20,034 nt of DNA from assembly GCA_018398765.1 (NCBI GenBank), contig JAHBMJ010002332.1, positions 1 through 20,034 of the forward strand. The letters run 5' to 3'. Shown piece by piece: positions 11,721-17,868 of the stretch. This stretch comes from Chromera velia (taxonomy: Eukaryota > Sar > Chromeraceae). The stretch's first letter is position 1, and every line of letters begins with the position of its first letter. Both the position numbers and the translations under genes were made by a program. Under the pieces are notes generated by a model. It was not told the DNA's origin. It ran no database searches and worked only from the letters and a program-made list of their open reading frames with translations.

Positions 11721-14098
11721 GTGTGCGGTGTATGCAGGTGGACATTCAGGAAAGCTGCCGAGCTCACCCTGGTCATCAACGTGACGATCCCACCCAGGCG
11801 GCAGGGGAATGGGACCCTCTCCCCCGGCCCTGAGCCACTCCGAAAAGGGACGCTGGGCGTTGAGGGGAGGGGCCAGCAGCTGGAGGAGGTGCCGCTCCGG
11901 CCCCGGTCGGACCCCGAGTCCCCGCGGATGCTGGAGGTACCAGAGAAACCAGGGGAGGCCCAATGAGTCATCTGAAGGATCCACCCTTTCAGCAGAAGGC
12001 GCCGGAGGGGAGGAGGGAGAGTGTGCGAAATCCGGACTTCTGGGACCTCCCGGAAGGCTTGCCTGTGACATTTCGCACACGCATGCATTTGTGTGTGTAT
12101 GTATGTGTGTGTGTGCACCGTCATGCAGCGCCGACTTTTTTTGCTGCTGCTACTGTACTATCTGCAACTGAGAATTCTTGGCATCACAATCTCCCCATTC
12201 CAGCTCTTTCCTTCCTTCCTTTGTTGTTCTTTCTTTCTACAGAAAGGAAAGAAAGACTACAGAAACGAAACGGAACGACGTGCACGCATGCACCAACAGT
12301 ATACAAGTGCTTGCACGTTCAGTCATTCGCATTCGCAAATGAACGTCCGTTGATCTGCCAGTTGGCACGTAAAAAACGCATTCGTTCCATCTACCCCTCT
12401 CTATTTGTCCTGAAGAATGCAGACAAACAGTCATCAATCTTTTGACTTCTCTTCTGCACATGAATTCATGATACTGACCTCCAGTGAGGCCCCTCCAGAC
12501 GTGAGGTCTTCTCCGACCGTCTCAGTGACAGAGCGCGAAGCAAGCGAAAAAGGAGAACCCACCGAAGCGTTCATCTCATTCTTCGGTGGAAATTTCTGCG
12601 TGTCCCTTTCCTCTCCTTTCTCTTTAGGGGGAGAGTGCGCGGAAGAGTTTTTGGTTTTCCATTTCCAATCTGCAAAGGTCGCACTGGAGGCCCCTTTCTT
12701 CTGGTTGGCCGACCCTTCCCCTCTTCTTTCTAGACCCCTTTCCCTTTCCCTCTCCAGAAGCGTTCTTTGCCGTCTCCTGCTTGTTGCAGTTGCAGAGACG
12801 GAAGGGGACGGAGGCTCTGGGTCTGCACTTGGCTCTGCTGATATCGACTGAGAGCTTGAGACTCTTTCGCCATTCAAACCTCTTTCCAGCCTCTGAGACG
12901 AGGAGTGCAAAATCCGCTCCCCCGACTCAGCATAATCAACCCATCCCTCCCCTTCACGCGTCACGATGCGCGTAATCGCCAGCTCAGGCGCTTCTCTCTC
13001 GCTGTTTCTTGAAAGACGATGTCTCTCTTTCTCCCTTCGCACCCTCCCTTCTCTCTCCCCCCCCGCCCTTCTCTCCCGGCCCTCTATTGTCGTGCACCTG
13101 CTGCTGAAATGACTTCCCTCTCCGGCCCCCGTCCGTGGCAGCGCTGGCTCCCCTGCCTCCTCTTCCTCTTCCTCCTCCTGTGTGTCTGCAGGTCCAAACA
13201 CGTGCTTTGTATGCAACTGATAGCTCGGATAAAACGACGGATGGTCTCGTCCTGTCGCCCCGCCTCCCCGACTATCGCCCCTCCCCCCGGGCCGACGCCG
13301 CACATCCCCATCCCGAGACCGCACCAACGCCGTGCGAACGTCCCGTATAACTGTGCACGGGGGCACTTCAGGACTACCTCCGTCTCCTGCGCCCCTCCTC
13401 AATAGGCCGGTGGTCTCTTCACCTCCCCCTCCGCCTGAGGGGTCCCTTCTTTCTTCCTCTGTGCTCCCTTCGGCCATACCCTCAGAATCGGAGACACAAG
13501 CTCCCGATGCGCGTGCCGCCTCTCGAGATATCCCCTGCATCATCCTGCACCCACTCACACACGCGCACGTGCGCGCGCAATCACACAGACGCACAGAGGC
13601 ATGCGCACAGATACAACTATCTATGCGCACCTTCAGGCAGACTTTCTGTCTCTCAAAAGTCCAGGTCAATATACGCATCTGTGTGCGGGTGCGTACGCAG
13701 AGGCACAGACAACAGAGAGACGTACACGCAGTCAACAAGGCACAAAGCAAAGCAGAATCAAAAAGTCGGAGGAAGGTCTCGCAGGCAAGTGTCCAACAGG
13801 CAGGGGTTCATGGAGTGATCTTCTTCCTAGCTTCCAAAAAGGAATGCATGTAGGATCACAGAACAGGTTGAATCACAATGAGTGAATGAATGAATGAATG
13901 AATGAATGAATCCATGAATGATCACAAGCCTGAAAAGAGGAAGTTGCTGCATGCATGAAAGGAAAGGAAGGCTCCTTCCAAGGAATAACTTTGAATCGCT
14001 ACCGGAAAAACGGAACGTCCTTCTAACTTCTGCTTCTGTCGTTTGGGAAGAGAACGCCTCTGTGAGATTTCTTCTCTTTCTTTTCGTACTTGAAGGTT

Positions 14099-14159
<61 letters not shown>

Positions 14160-14479
14160 AAGAGGCTGGATTAGATTGAATAAAGGGCACCAACAAGTAA
14201 ATGCAAAGTAGAGAAAGTTCTGATATGAGTGAAGTTTCTTCTAAGGAATTCACTGACCTTCGAAAGACTGCGTCTGCCAGATAAAGTCGTCTGCGGAGGG
14301 TATGCCTGCAACCACTCATTTCATTTCATCTCGACCAGATTGCTTCAAATTGCTGCCCATCCGTTTGACTCACTCACTGACGGTCTGACTGACTGGATGC
14401 TTGACCAACCGACAGCAGGAGAGCCAACCAATCGACTGACTGAGTGCGTGAGTGCGTGAGTGAGTGAGTGGAAGAGCGG

Positions 14480-14531
<52 letters not shown>

Positions 14532-16196
14532 CTTACTTTCAGACAGGTAGAGAGACAGAGAGATAAGTAGAGAGCGTGCAGGGGAGGGAGGGAGGGAGAG
14601 GGAGAGAGAGAGAAACTGCTGACTGCTGACTGACTGACTGACTGACTGACTGACTGACTGACTGTCTGTCTGACTGACTGACTGTCTGTCTGTCTGTCTG
14701 ACTGACTGACTGACTGACTGACTGTCTGACTGACTGACTGACTGTCTGTCTGTCTGTCTGTCTGAGTGCCTGACTGTCTGACTGACTGACTGACTGTCGT
14801 GATGACTGACTGACTGACTGACTGACTGACTGACTGACTGTCTGACTGTCGTGATGACTGTCTGACTGACTGACTGACTGACTGACTGACTGTCTGACTG
14901 ACTGACTGACTGTCTGTCTGTCTGTCTGTCTGTCTGAGTGCCTGTCTGTCTGACTGACTGACTGTCTGTCTGTCTGTCTGACTGACTGACTGACTGACTG
15001 ACCGTCTGTCTGACTGACTGACTGACTGACTGACTGTCTGACTGTCGTGATGACTGACTGACTGACTGACTGACTGACTGACTGACTGTCTGTCTGACTG
15101 ACTGACTGACTGACTGTCTGTCTGTCTGTCTGTCTGTCTGAGTGCCTGACTGTCTGACTGACTGACTGTCTGACTGTCTGTCTGACTGACTGACTGACTG
15201 TCTGTCTGTCTGTCTGTCTGTCTGAGTGCCTGACTGTCTGACTGACTGACTGTCTGACTGTCGTGATGACTGACTGACTGACTGACTGACTGTCTGACTG
15301 TCGTGATGACTGACTGACTGACTGACTGACTGACTGACTGACTGACTGTCTGTCTGACTGACTGACTGACTGACTGACTGACTGTCTGACTGACTGACTG
15401 ACTGTCTGTCTGTCTGTCTGACTGACTGACTGACTGACATGTAGGTCCACTGTTCTTGAATGGCCTCCTCCTCTTCCTGCATCTGCTCGCTTTCTTCGCC
15501 TCCTGCCTCTGCGTCTGCCTGCATGTCCCTCAAACGATTTCTGCTGCTCCTCAAAAGCAGTTTCATTTGGACTCTCAACCCGCCGTAAAGCTCGTCGAAC
15601 CGCCTCCCAAAGTCGGAGGACTTGCGCCCTGAGCGAAAGAGCCCAATCTGAGGCGAAATCAGCAAGCACACGTGGAACAGTTTGCTCGGTCCAAATGCAG
15701 ACAAATAGGTGACATGCACACACATTCACAAGCACGCTCGCACGTCATAATGCATGCACAGACCGCACATACAAAATCCGACTGCGAAGACGCACATATG
15801 CATGTATACCTCCTTCACGCGCACGCACGCAGAAACCATTCAATACATACACACGCACATGAAAAGGGACCACCCAGCATAATCCACAAATTCGACCGAT
15901 CCCCATTCTCTCCTTCTCCCTTTTCTTTCTCGCAGACGCAAAAAGGAAGGTGAGACAAACCGAAATCGGAGAAGAACCACAGAAAAACAAAAAGACCTAC
16001 CGAACCACCCACCCACACACCCACCATTGTTTTTAGGACATCATGATCTGGATGGCGCGCAGTCGTTTCCTCTGAGCCCGTTTGCCTGAATAGGGGTTGT
16101 GCTGCACACACGCGCTCAGAACGGACGACACAGAGGGTTTACGATCCGGATTTGAATGAGGAAACACTGAGTCAGAAAAATACGCTAACACACACA

Positions 16197-16236
<40 letters not shown>

Positions 16237-16649
16237 CAGAGCCCGCGGGGACAAATAAGAAAGTGATCGACCCTGGTAGACGGCTCCACGAAGCTGAATC
16301 TCTGTTTTCTTCTTTTCTGTTGCTGCTCTTCTCTGCGGCAAGCCTCACCGTTTGGCCCGCTGACTGCTGTCCAGGAAGGAGGGAGGGGGAACTTTGCGTC
16401 CAGGTCCCGGAGAGACTCTGAGGGGTCGTACTCGGCCCCAGTCTCGAGGAAGGGAAGCACTGCATCGAAAAGAGACCTCTCAGTCTGAAAGTCTACACCG
16501 AGACCCCGTTGCAAAGACGCGCAGTACCAGTGGTACCACCGGAGCGCCATGTCCCCCTGTCGCCCCCTGTCTACCGCCTCCTCTGCACTCTTCGTCTGCC
16601 ACGAAAAAAGTGCGGACTCTTCTGCAGTCCTTTTGTTCCGGTACGTCAA
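2514..16649 (-). CDS. Giant CEP164-type WW / IQ-like / coiled-coil protein (probable ciliary or basal-body protein)
   Basis: One multi-exon gene of about 20 exons and about 2,200 codons. In order it encodes: WW module 1 (16649-15439), a 352-codon disordered exon (13534-12479), WW module 2 (12062-10336), a 628-codon disordered exon (9557-7671), a Trp/Arg-rich IQ/SFI1-like helical exon (7226-6785), a Ser/Pro-rich exon (6461-5890), charged coiled-coil exons (5067-3042) and a short tail ending in TAG at 2516-2514. Exon phases agree from 9557 to the stop and across both WW modules. Module 1 exons could belong to a separate upstream gene, but the phase-0 join from 12479 to 12062 favours a single gene. 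Each module resembles the CEP164 N-terminal WW region (LG-D-helix, PLPP-W, aromatic pair, T-W--HP-D). CEP164 acts at centriolar distal appendages; that role here is inference. The 5' start is not resolved: an in-frame ATG lies at 16550, but coding-like sequence continues upstream to about 16650. Confidence 0.72.
2806..2851. repeat. Compound (CT)n(CA)n microsatellite in last intron of the large gene
   Basis: (CT)12 or so followed by (CA)9 or so. In the gene's sense it reads (TG)n(AG)n, about 90 nt before the last acceptor. Confidence 0.9.
3042..3103 (-). CDS. Exon: coiled coil (62 nt)
   Basis: Acceptor CATGCATGCAG and donor GAGAG|GTCAGA. It encodes AQQVEALKNLKGHFALQRRE; phase 0 in, phase 2 out. 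Confidence 0.8.
3448..3718 (-). CDS. Exon: coiled coil (271 nt)
   Basis: Acceptor TTTTCAG and donor GAAAAG|GTGCGT; phase 2 in, phase 0 out. Basic/acidic heptads include SGREAERRRLVRSRYADI, MEEKSEEVARQAGERQRRR and LGNLERQAEYRKGLVQERL. Confidence 0.88.
3936..3985. repeat. (CT)n-(CG)n-(TG)n compound microsatellite
   Basis: It lies in the intron between exons 4055 and 3718. The CG part is potentially Z-DNA forming. Confidence 0.85.
4055..4390 (-). CDS. Exon: coiled coil (336 nt)
   Basis: Acceptor GTCTTCAG and donor GATCG|GTCTGTC; phase 2 both sides. It is a long, continuous charged helix (REKRLEMRTALAAEARNQ, ERWERHLHAEEIARAER, SIQEQEKRAEDFF). Confidence 0.88.
4455..4520. repeat. Compound (CA)n(GA)n microsatellite
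   Basis: In the minus-strand gene this is (CT)15(GT)17, ending 65 nt before the acceptor at 4390. Confidence 0.95.
4756..5067 (-). CDS. Exon: charged coiled coil (312 nt)
   Basis: Acceptor GGAATGCAG; phase 2 in and out, donor GAAAA|GTCAGG. It contains WKNYERQRRRRVLEVLLAR and EDIREEEEAKDG, ending MIERLLEK. An additional exon between 5889 and 5068 is possible but not needed for the phase. Confidence 0.75.
5560..5911 (-). repeat. 113-bp intronic minisatellite carrying copies of a 5' splice site
   Basis: Units start at 5560 (100 bp; lacks 13 bp), 5660 (113 bp), 5773 (113 bp) and 5886 (partial). In the gene's sense each begins with GATCTTCTACCTC(A/G)AAG followed by GTCCGTC, the same as the real exon end at 5890. 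Each is preceded by an AG, so each unit looks like a 17-nt exon flanked by splice sites. 113 is not a multiple of 3, and the array is open in all three minus-strand frames. Confidence 0.92.
5890..6461 (-). CDS. Exon: Ser/Pro-rich linker (572 nt)
   Basis: Acceptor TGTGCGCAG; phase 0 in, phase 2 out at CTCGAAG|GTCCGTC. It begins VDGRQGRRMRLHFV and continues with Ser/Pro/Thr-rich, probably unstructured sequence, ending in LLGSPRLEKTLRRLGIRS. The last 20 or so nt and the donor are repeated in the adjacent minisatellite. Confidence 0.82.
6462..6784 (-). other. Intron between IQ-like and Ser/Pro-rich exons
   Basis: Besides the TGAC array, it holds a short degenerate triplication of GGCGCTGT-TATA around 6546-6596. 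Phase 0 on both sides. Confidence 0.75.
6709..6784. repeat. (TGAC)n array at a 5' splice site
   Basis: About 18 mostly perfect TGAC units. In the gene's sense the intron begins GTCAGTCAGTCA and so on directly after exon 6785. Confidence 0.95.
6785..7226 (-). CDS. Exon: Trp/Arg-rich IQ/SFI1-like helical repeats (442 nt)
   Basis: Acceptor CATGCATGCAG; it joins the previous exon as AG|G in phase 2 and ends in phase 0 at AAAAAG|GTCAGTC. Repeated units of the type K-LQRAW-WM--R, IYRMWLGFKGRE, VLANWWWRKTW and FVRDVWLGFLWRK resemble degenerate IQ or SFI1 repeats, which bind calmodulin or centrin. Binding is inferred from the pattern only. Confidence 0.88.
7671..9557 (-). CDS. Exon: large disordered segment 2 (1887 nt)
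   Basis: 628 codons between acceptor CGCATGCAG and donor AGCAG|GTGCGT; 1 nt in, phase 2 out. It begins LHLALTRDEDDALGP, then becomes Glu/Lys/Ser/Pro-rich with a Lys run (KQKKKKKKG), acidic patches (PSDDEEDY) and two RRxS sites around ARRNS and ARRSS within a short predicted helix (MEFLEEAEQEEKR). It occupies the same place after module 2 as 13534-12479 does after module 1. The open frame continues past the donor to 7340 by chance. Confidence 0.82.
9706..9766 (-). CDS. Tentative exon before the large disordered exon
   Basis: Donor GGGAG|GTATGC. With acceptor GGTACAG the exon is 61 nt, encodes VCMQIFAKCVEKADRERGG and joins the next exon in phase 2. With the other acceptor (CAAACAG at 9805-9803) it runs to 9802 and reads YDVLLPFLTRYSCLH then ANLCEMCRKSRQRAWRE in another frame, which does not fit the next exon. 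Confidence 0.4.
9843..9894 (-). CDS. Tentative short exon (52 nt)
   Basis: Acceptor CTCTCTGAAG and strong donor AACAAG|GTAAGT; phase 2 in, phase 0 out. It encodes KLGGDYVNTSFSEENNK. It includes a run of eight G, where a sequencing slip would shift the frame, and the phase link to the next exon is not resolved. Confidence 0.4.
9982..10029 (-). CDS. Short exon (48 nt)
   Basis: Acceptor TTGATGCAG and donor GAGAG|GTCAGC; phase 2 in and out. It encodes RSLQRKVQLLVEVEE, a heptad-like helix. Confidence 0.65.
10336..10547 (-). CDS. Exon: post-WW helix of module 2 (212 nt)
   Basis: Acceptor GCATACAG; phase 0 start; it ends in phase 2 at GAAGT|GTAAGT. It encodes IGLYRSARVAASPHQRLEDL, then a basic helix with HIKMLLKAAKGRYREHRERV. 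Confidence 0.88.
10749..10825 (-). CDS. Exon: WW module 2, second half (77 nt)
   Basis: Acceptor TTCTGCAG and donor TTG|GTCGGTCGG. It encodes GRVFFWRRNEEESTW then RHPDH, supplying the aromatic strand and the second signature Trp-Pro of a complete WW domain. It has the same length and phase as its module 1 counterpart. Confidence 0.88.
10854..11118. repeat. Compound (CA)n-(GA)n-(GACA)n tract
   Basis: About 265 bp of simple sequence. In the sense of the large gene it reads (TGTC)n(CT)n(GT)n, ending 28 nt before the acceptor at 10825. Confidence 0.95.
11657..11731. repeat. (GT)n with GTAT interruptions
   Basis: Near-pure GT tract with two ATGT variants; read as (CA)n in the gene's sense, starting about 35 nt after the donor. 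Confidence 0.9.
11768..12062 (-). CDS. Exon: WW module 2, first half (295 nt)
   Basis: Phase 0 start after GTCACAG; it ends in phase 1 at CAGG|GTGAGC. A Pro/Ser-rich lead is followed by WFLWYLQHPRGLGV, ER-LLQLL and IPLPPGWDRHVDDQ, the first WW strand. Confidence 0.85.
12063..12478 (-). other. Intron joining the two halves of the giant gene
   Basis: A 416-bp GT-AG interval, phase 0 on both sides, with a short GT tract at 12088-12115. If the locus is really two genes, the first would end here and the second would need a start codon in this interval. I found no convincing start. Confidence 0.55.
12479..13534 (-). CDS. Exon: large disordered acidic/basic segment 1 (1056 nt)
   Basis: 352 codons, phase 0 to phase 0. 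Acceptor GATGATGCAG and donor CTGGAG|GTCAGTA. It is rich in Gly, Arg, Glu and Ser, with runs such as GGGGGEE and EEEEEEE and many Arg-Glu pairs. No fold is recognised. The open frame continues a few codons past the donor to a stop at 12434, so a gene end there is the alternative reading. Confidence 0.7.
13631..13678 (-). CDS. Tentative short exon (48 nt)
   Basis: Acceptor CACACAG and donor CTGAAG|GTGCGC; phase 0 both sides. It encodes MRILTWTFERQKVCLK. Only this frame is open, and it fits the phase-0 start of the next exon. Confidence 0.4.
13870..13922. repeat. (GAAT)n tetranucleotide repeat
   Basis: About ten GAAT units with small variants, in the tentative intron between 14028 and 13678. 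Confidence 0.92.
14028..14088 (-). CDS. Tentative short exon (61 nt)
   Basis: Acceptor TTCAAG follows a (CT)n(GT)n tract; phase 2 in, phase 0 out. It encodes a basic segment followed by NLTEAFSSQTTEAE. The donor GTTAGA is weak; another donor, GTAGCG, lies 24 nt further on but breaks the phase. Confidence 0.35.
14101..14160. repeat. Compound (CA)n(GA)n microsatellite
   Basis: In the gene's sense (CT)n(GT)n, ending 12 nt before the tentative acceptor at 14088. Confidence 0.95.
14258..14290 (-). CDS. Short exon (33 nt)
   Basis: Acceptor CCTCCGCAG and donor CGAAG|GTCAGTG. It enters and leaves in phase 2, encoding RLYLADAVFR. Its position matches the 48-nt exon of module 2 at 10029-9982. Confidence 0.55.
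14482..14533. repeat. (CA)n microsatellite
   Basis: CA tract with one TA interruption, downstream of the TGAC array in the same intron. Confidence 0.92.
14618..15438. repeat. ~820-bp (TGAC)/(TGTC) tetranucleotide array starting at a 5' splice site
   Basis: More than 200 tetranucleotide units, mainly TGAC with blocks of TGTC. They carry higher-order variants: GTCTGAGTGCCTG recurs near 14760, 14932, 15140 and 15220, and TGTCGTGATGAC recurs near 14795, 14847, 15044, 15259 and 15300. In the gene's sense it begins at the donor of exon 15439. The 398- and 451-residue open frames across it are repeat artefacts. Confidence 0.97.
15439..15647 (-). CDS. Exon: post-WW helix of module 1 (209 nt)
   Basis: It starts IGLFRSGRKSS after acceptor CCTCAG in phase 0 and continues as a charged helix rich in Glu/Gln. 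It ends in phase 2 at TACAT|GTCAGTC, the first unit of the large TGAC array. It is clearly homologous to 10547-10336 (IGLYRSARVAAS). Confidence 0.85.
16025..16101 (-). CDS. Exon: WW module 1, second half (77 nt)
   Basis: After acceptor TGTGTGCAG it encodes the second WW half, ending EETTARHPDHDVLKTM. It aligns without a gap to the 77-nt exon of module 2, but the second signature Trp is Ala. The donor is ATG|GTGGGTG. Confidence 0.82.
16189..16237. repeat. Compound (CA)n(GA)n microsatellite
   Basis: It lies in the intron splitting WW domain 1. In the gene's sense (CT)n(GT)n, ending 87 nt before acceptor 16101. The equivalent intron of module 2 has the same kind of tract. Confidence 0.95.
16349..16649 (-). 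CDS. Exon: WW module 1, first half (5' end approximate)
   Basis: It encodes a helical lead (RWYHWYC...RGLGVDFQTERSLF) and the first half of a WW domain (PLPPSW). It ends in phase 1 at AACG|GTGAGG. It aligns with the exon at 12062-11768 over WY, RGLGV, ER-L, SE-LR and PLPP-W. A tempting start context, ATGCGATTC at 16696, is followed directly by a GTGAGG donor, but the link is unproven. Confidence 0.8.
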
Positions 16650-16700
16650 ACGATCTTGTATGGGTCGTTTTCGGTGCCCTCACCTTTGAATCGCATGCAT

Positions 16701-17600
16701 GTGTCTCGCACTGGTGTTGTTTTGGATTTCGATTTCAGACGGACAGGTTCAGCGAACAGACAGATGAGGGATCTGTGTAACCAAATGGTGCAAGAACAAG
16801 GTCTGACTATCGTTTGTGTAGCCGGTAATCTCGATGAGGTGAATGACTGGTGCGGCTTGATGGAAAAGGAATGATCACTTATGCTTTGTATGCAACGCTT
16901 TGATCTGTGAATTGCACGCCATACATGCAGACCGTTGCTCCCGGACCAGATTAGACATTAAGTTGTGAGCCGTGCTTGGAAAGGAGGAACTGATGAAAAC
17001 AGACATTTGTGCCAATCCTCTCTGTGTAAATCGACCATACTGCTTGCTGAAGGTGCTACGCTTGTGAGCAAGGCTCAGCAAGCCATATGTTTGAAGTTTA
17101 ATAAGGTGCATGTATAATTCAATGTCACGTCATTTGCTGCAACACGATGCAACACCGCGTTCCATGATCGAGATCATGATCACGCGCGGCCGGATCCGCG
17201 CGCCGGGCCCCGGAGGTCCGCGCGCGCGCGTGCGCGTCACTGCGTGATTGAGTTGCCAAGGATGGCGCTTGCACAAAAAACTCGCGCATGCGATGCAAAT
17301 GCGTTCATGCCTGACCGTCAAATCGCTGGCCATATCTGGATGTTGGTTCCTGACATCATCTGACATCGATCTGCCTCCGGTTGTGTGAACAGTGGGTGAG
17401 CGATCCCATTTCGTGTGTGAACAAGCAGACGAGCTTCTGTTCCGATTGCCTGTGGTTTGCTTCTCGTGCCCTTGCTGAATTCTGGATCGGCGTCGTATTT
17501 GATTGCAAGAGATTTCAAGAACCGACCGATACAAGTCTTCCGAACCTTGTCACTGTTGTGCGTTTTTCCCTCGGCTTCCACCGGTCAAGACAGATCGACT
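16701..17600. promoter_or_regulatory. Divergent intergenic region, probable bidirectional promoter
   Basis: It lies between the start of the large minus-strand gene and the plus-strand basic-protein gene. The central 17160-17240 stretch is strongly GC/CpG-rich and palindromic, containing ATGATCGAGATCAT and GCGCGGCCGGATCCGCGC followed by a (CG)n run. A GCATGCA motif lies at 16693-16699. No TATA box is convincing. No other gene was recognised here. Confidence 0.5.
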
Positions 17601-17868
17601 ATGGCTCCGAAGAAGTCCGTGAAAGTGGCTGTGAAGCCTAAGCCGGCTTCTTCCAAGAAAGTCGTCAAATCCATCACAAAGAAAAAACCTGTCATCTCCA
17701 AACCCGCGGCATCTTCTCCCGCAAAACCAAAGCCCTCCCCCAAGTCAAAGAAACCCGCCCCAAAGAAAATGTCCCCCACCAAGAAGTACAAGAAGCCCGT
17801 CGACAGTGGGGGTGGTGCTCCTGCTGCGAAGAAGAGACAAGTCAAGAAGCCTCTGTGGATGCGAGATG
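17601..17868 (+). CDS. Basic protein exon 1
   Basis: 89 codons plus 1 nt; almost entirely Lys, Pro, Ala and Ser, ending KKPLWMRD. The donor is GATG|GTCAGC. It reads on to TGA at 17888 if unspliced. Confidence 0.72.

Larger units (their letters stand above)
10826..11767 (-). other. Intron inside the WW domain of module 2
   Basis: A 942-bp intron splitting the WW domain in phase 1. It carries (GT)n near its 5' end (11657-11731 on the plus strand). Near its 3' end is a large compound tract: plus-strand CA 10854-10948, GA 10966-11035 and GACA 11042-11095. The stretch 11100-11650 shows no coding character. Confidence 0.8.

Noticed and set aside
14370-15725. Open frames of 451 and 398 residues, Ser/Gln/Val-rich
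   Set aside because: They are translations of the TGAC/TGTC microsatellite; only the parts at 15439-15647 show real coding character, bounded by splice sites.
16509-16874. Plus-strand open frame opposite WW exon 1 and the promoter
   Set aside because: It is antisense to the WW exon, and the extension past 16740 has no family resemblance.
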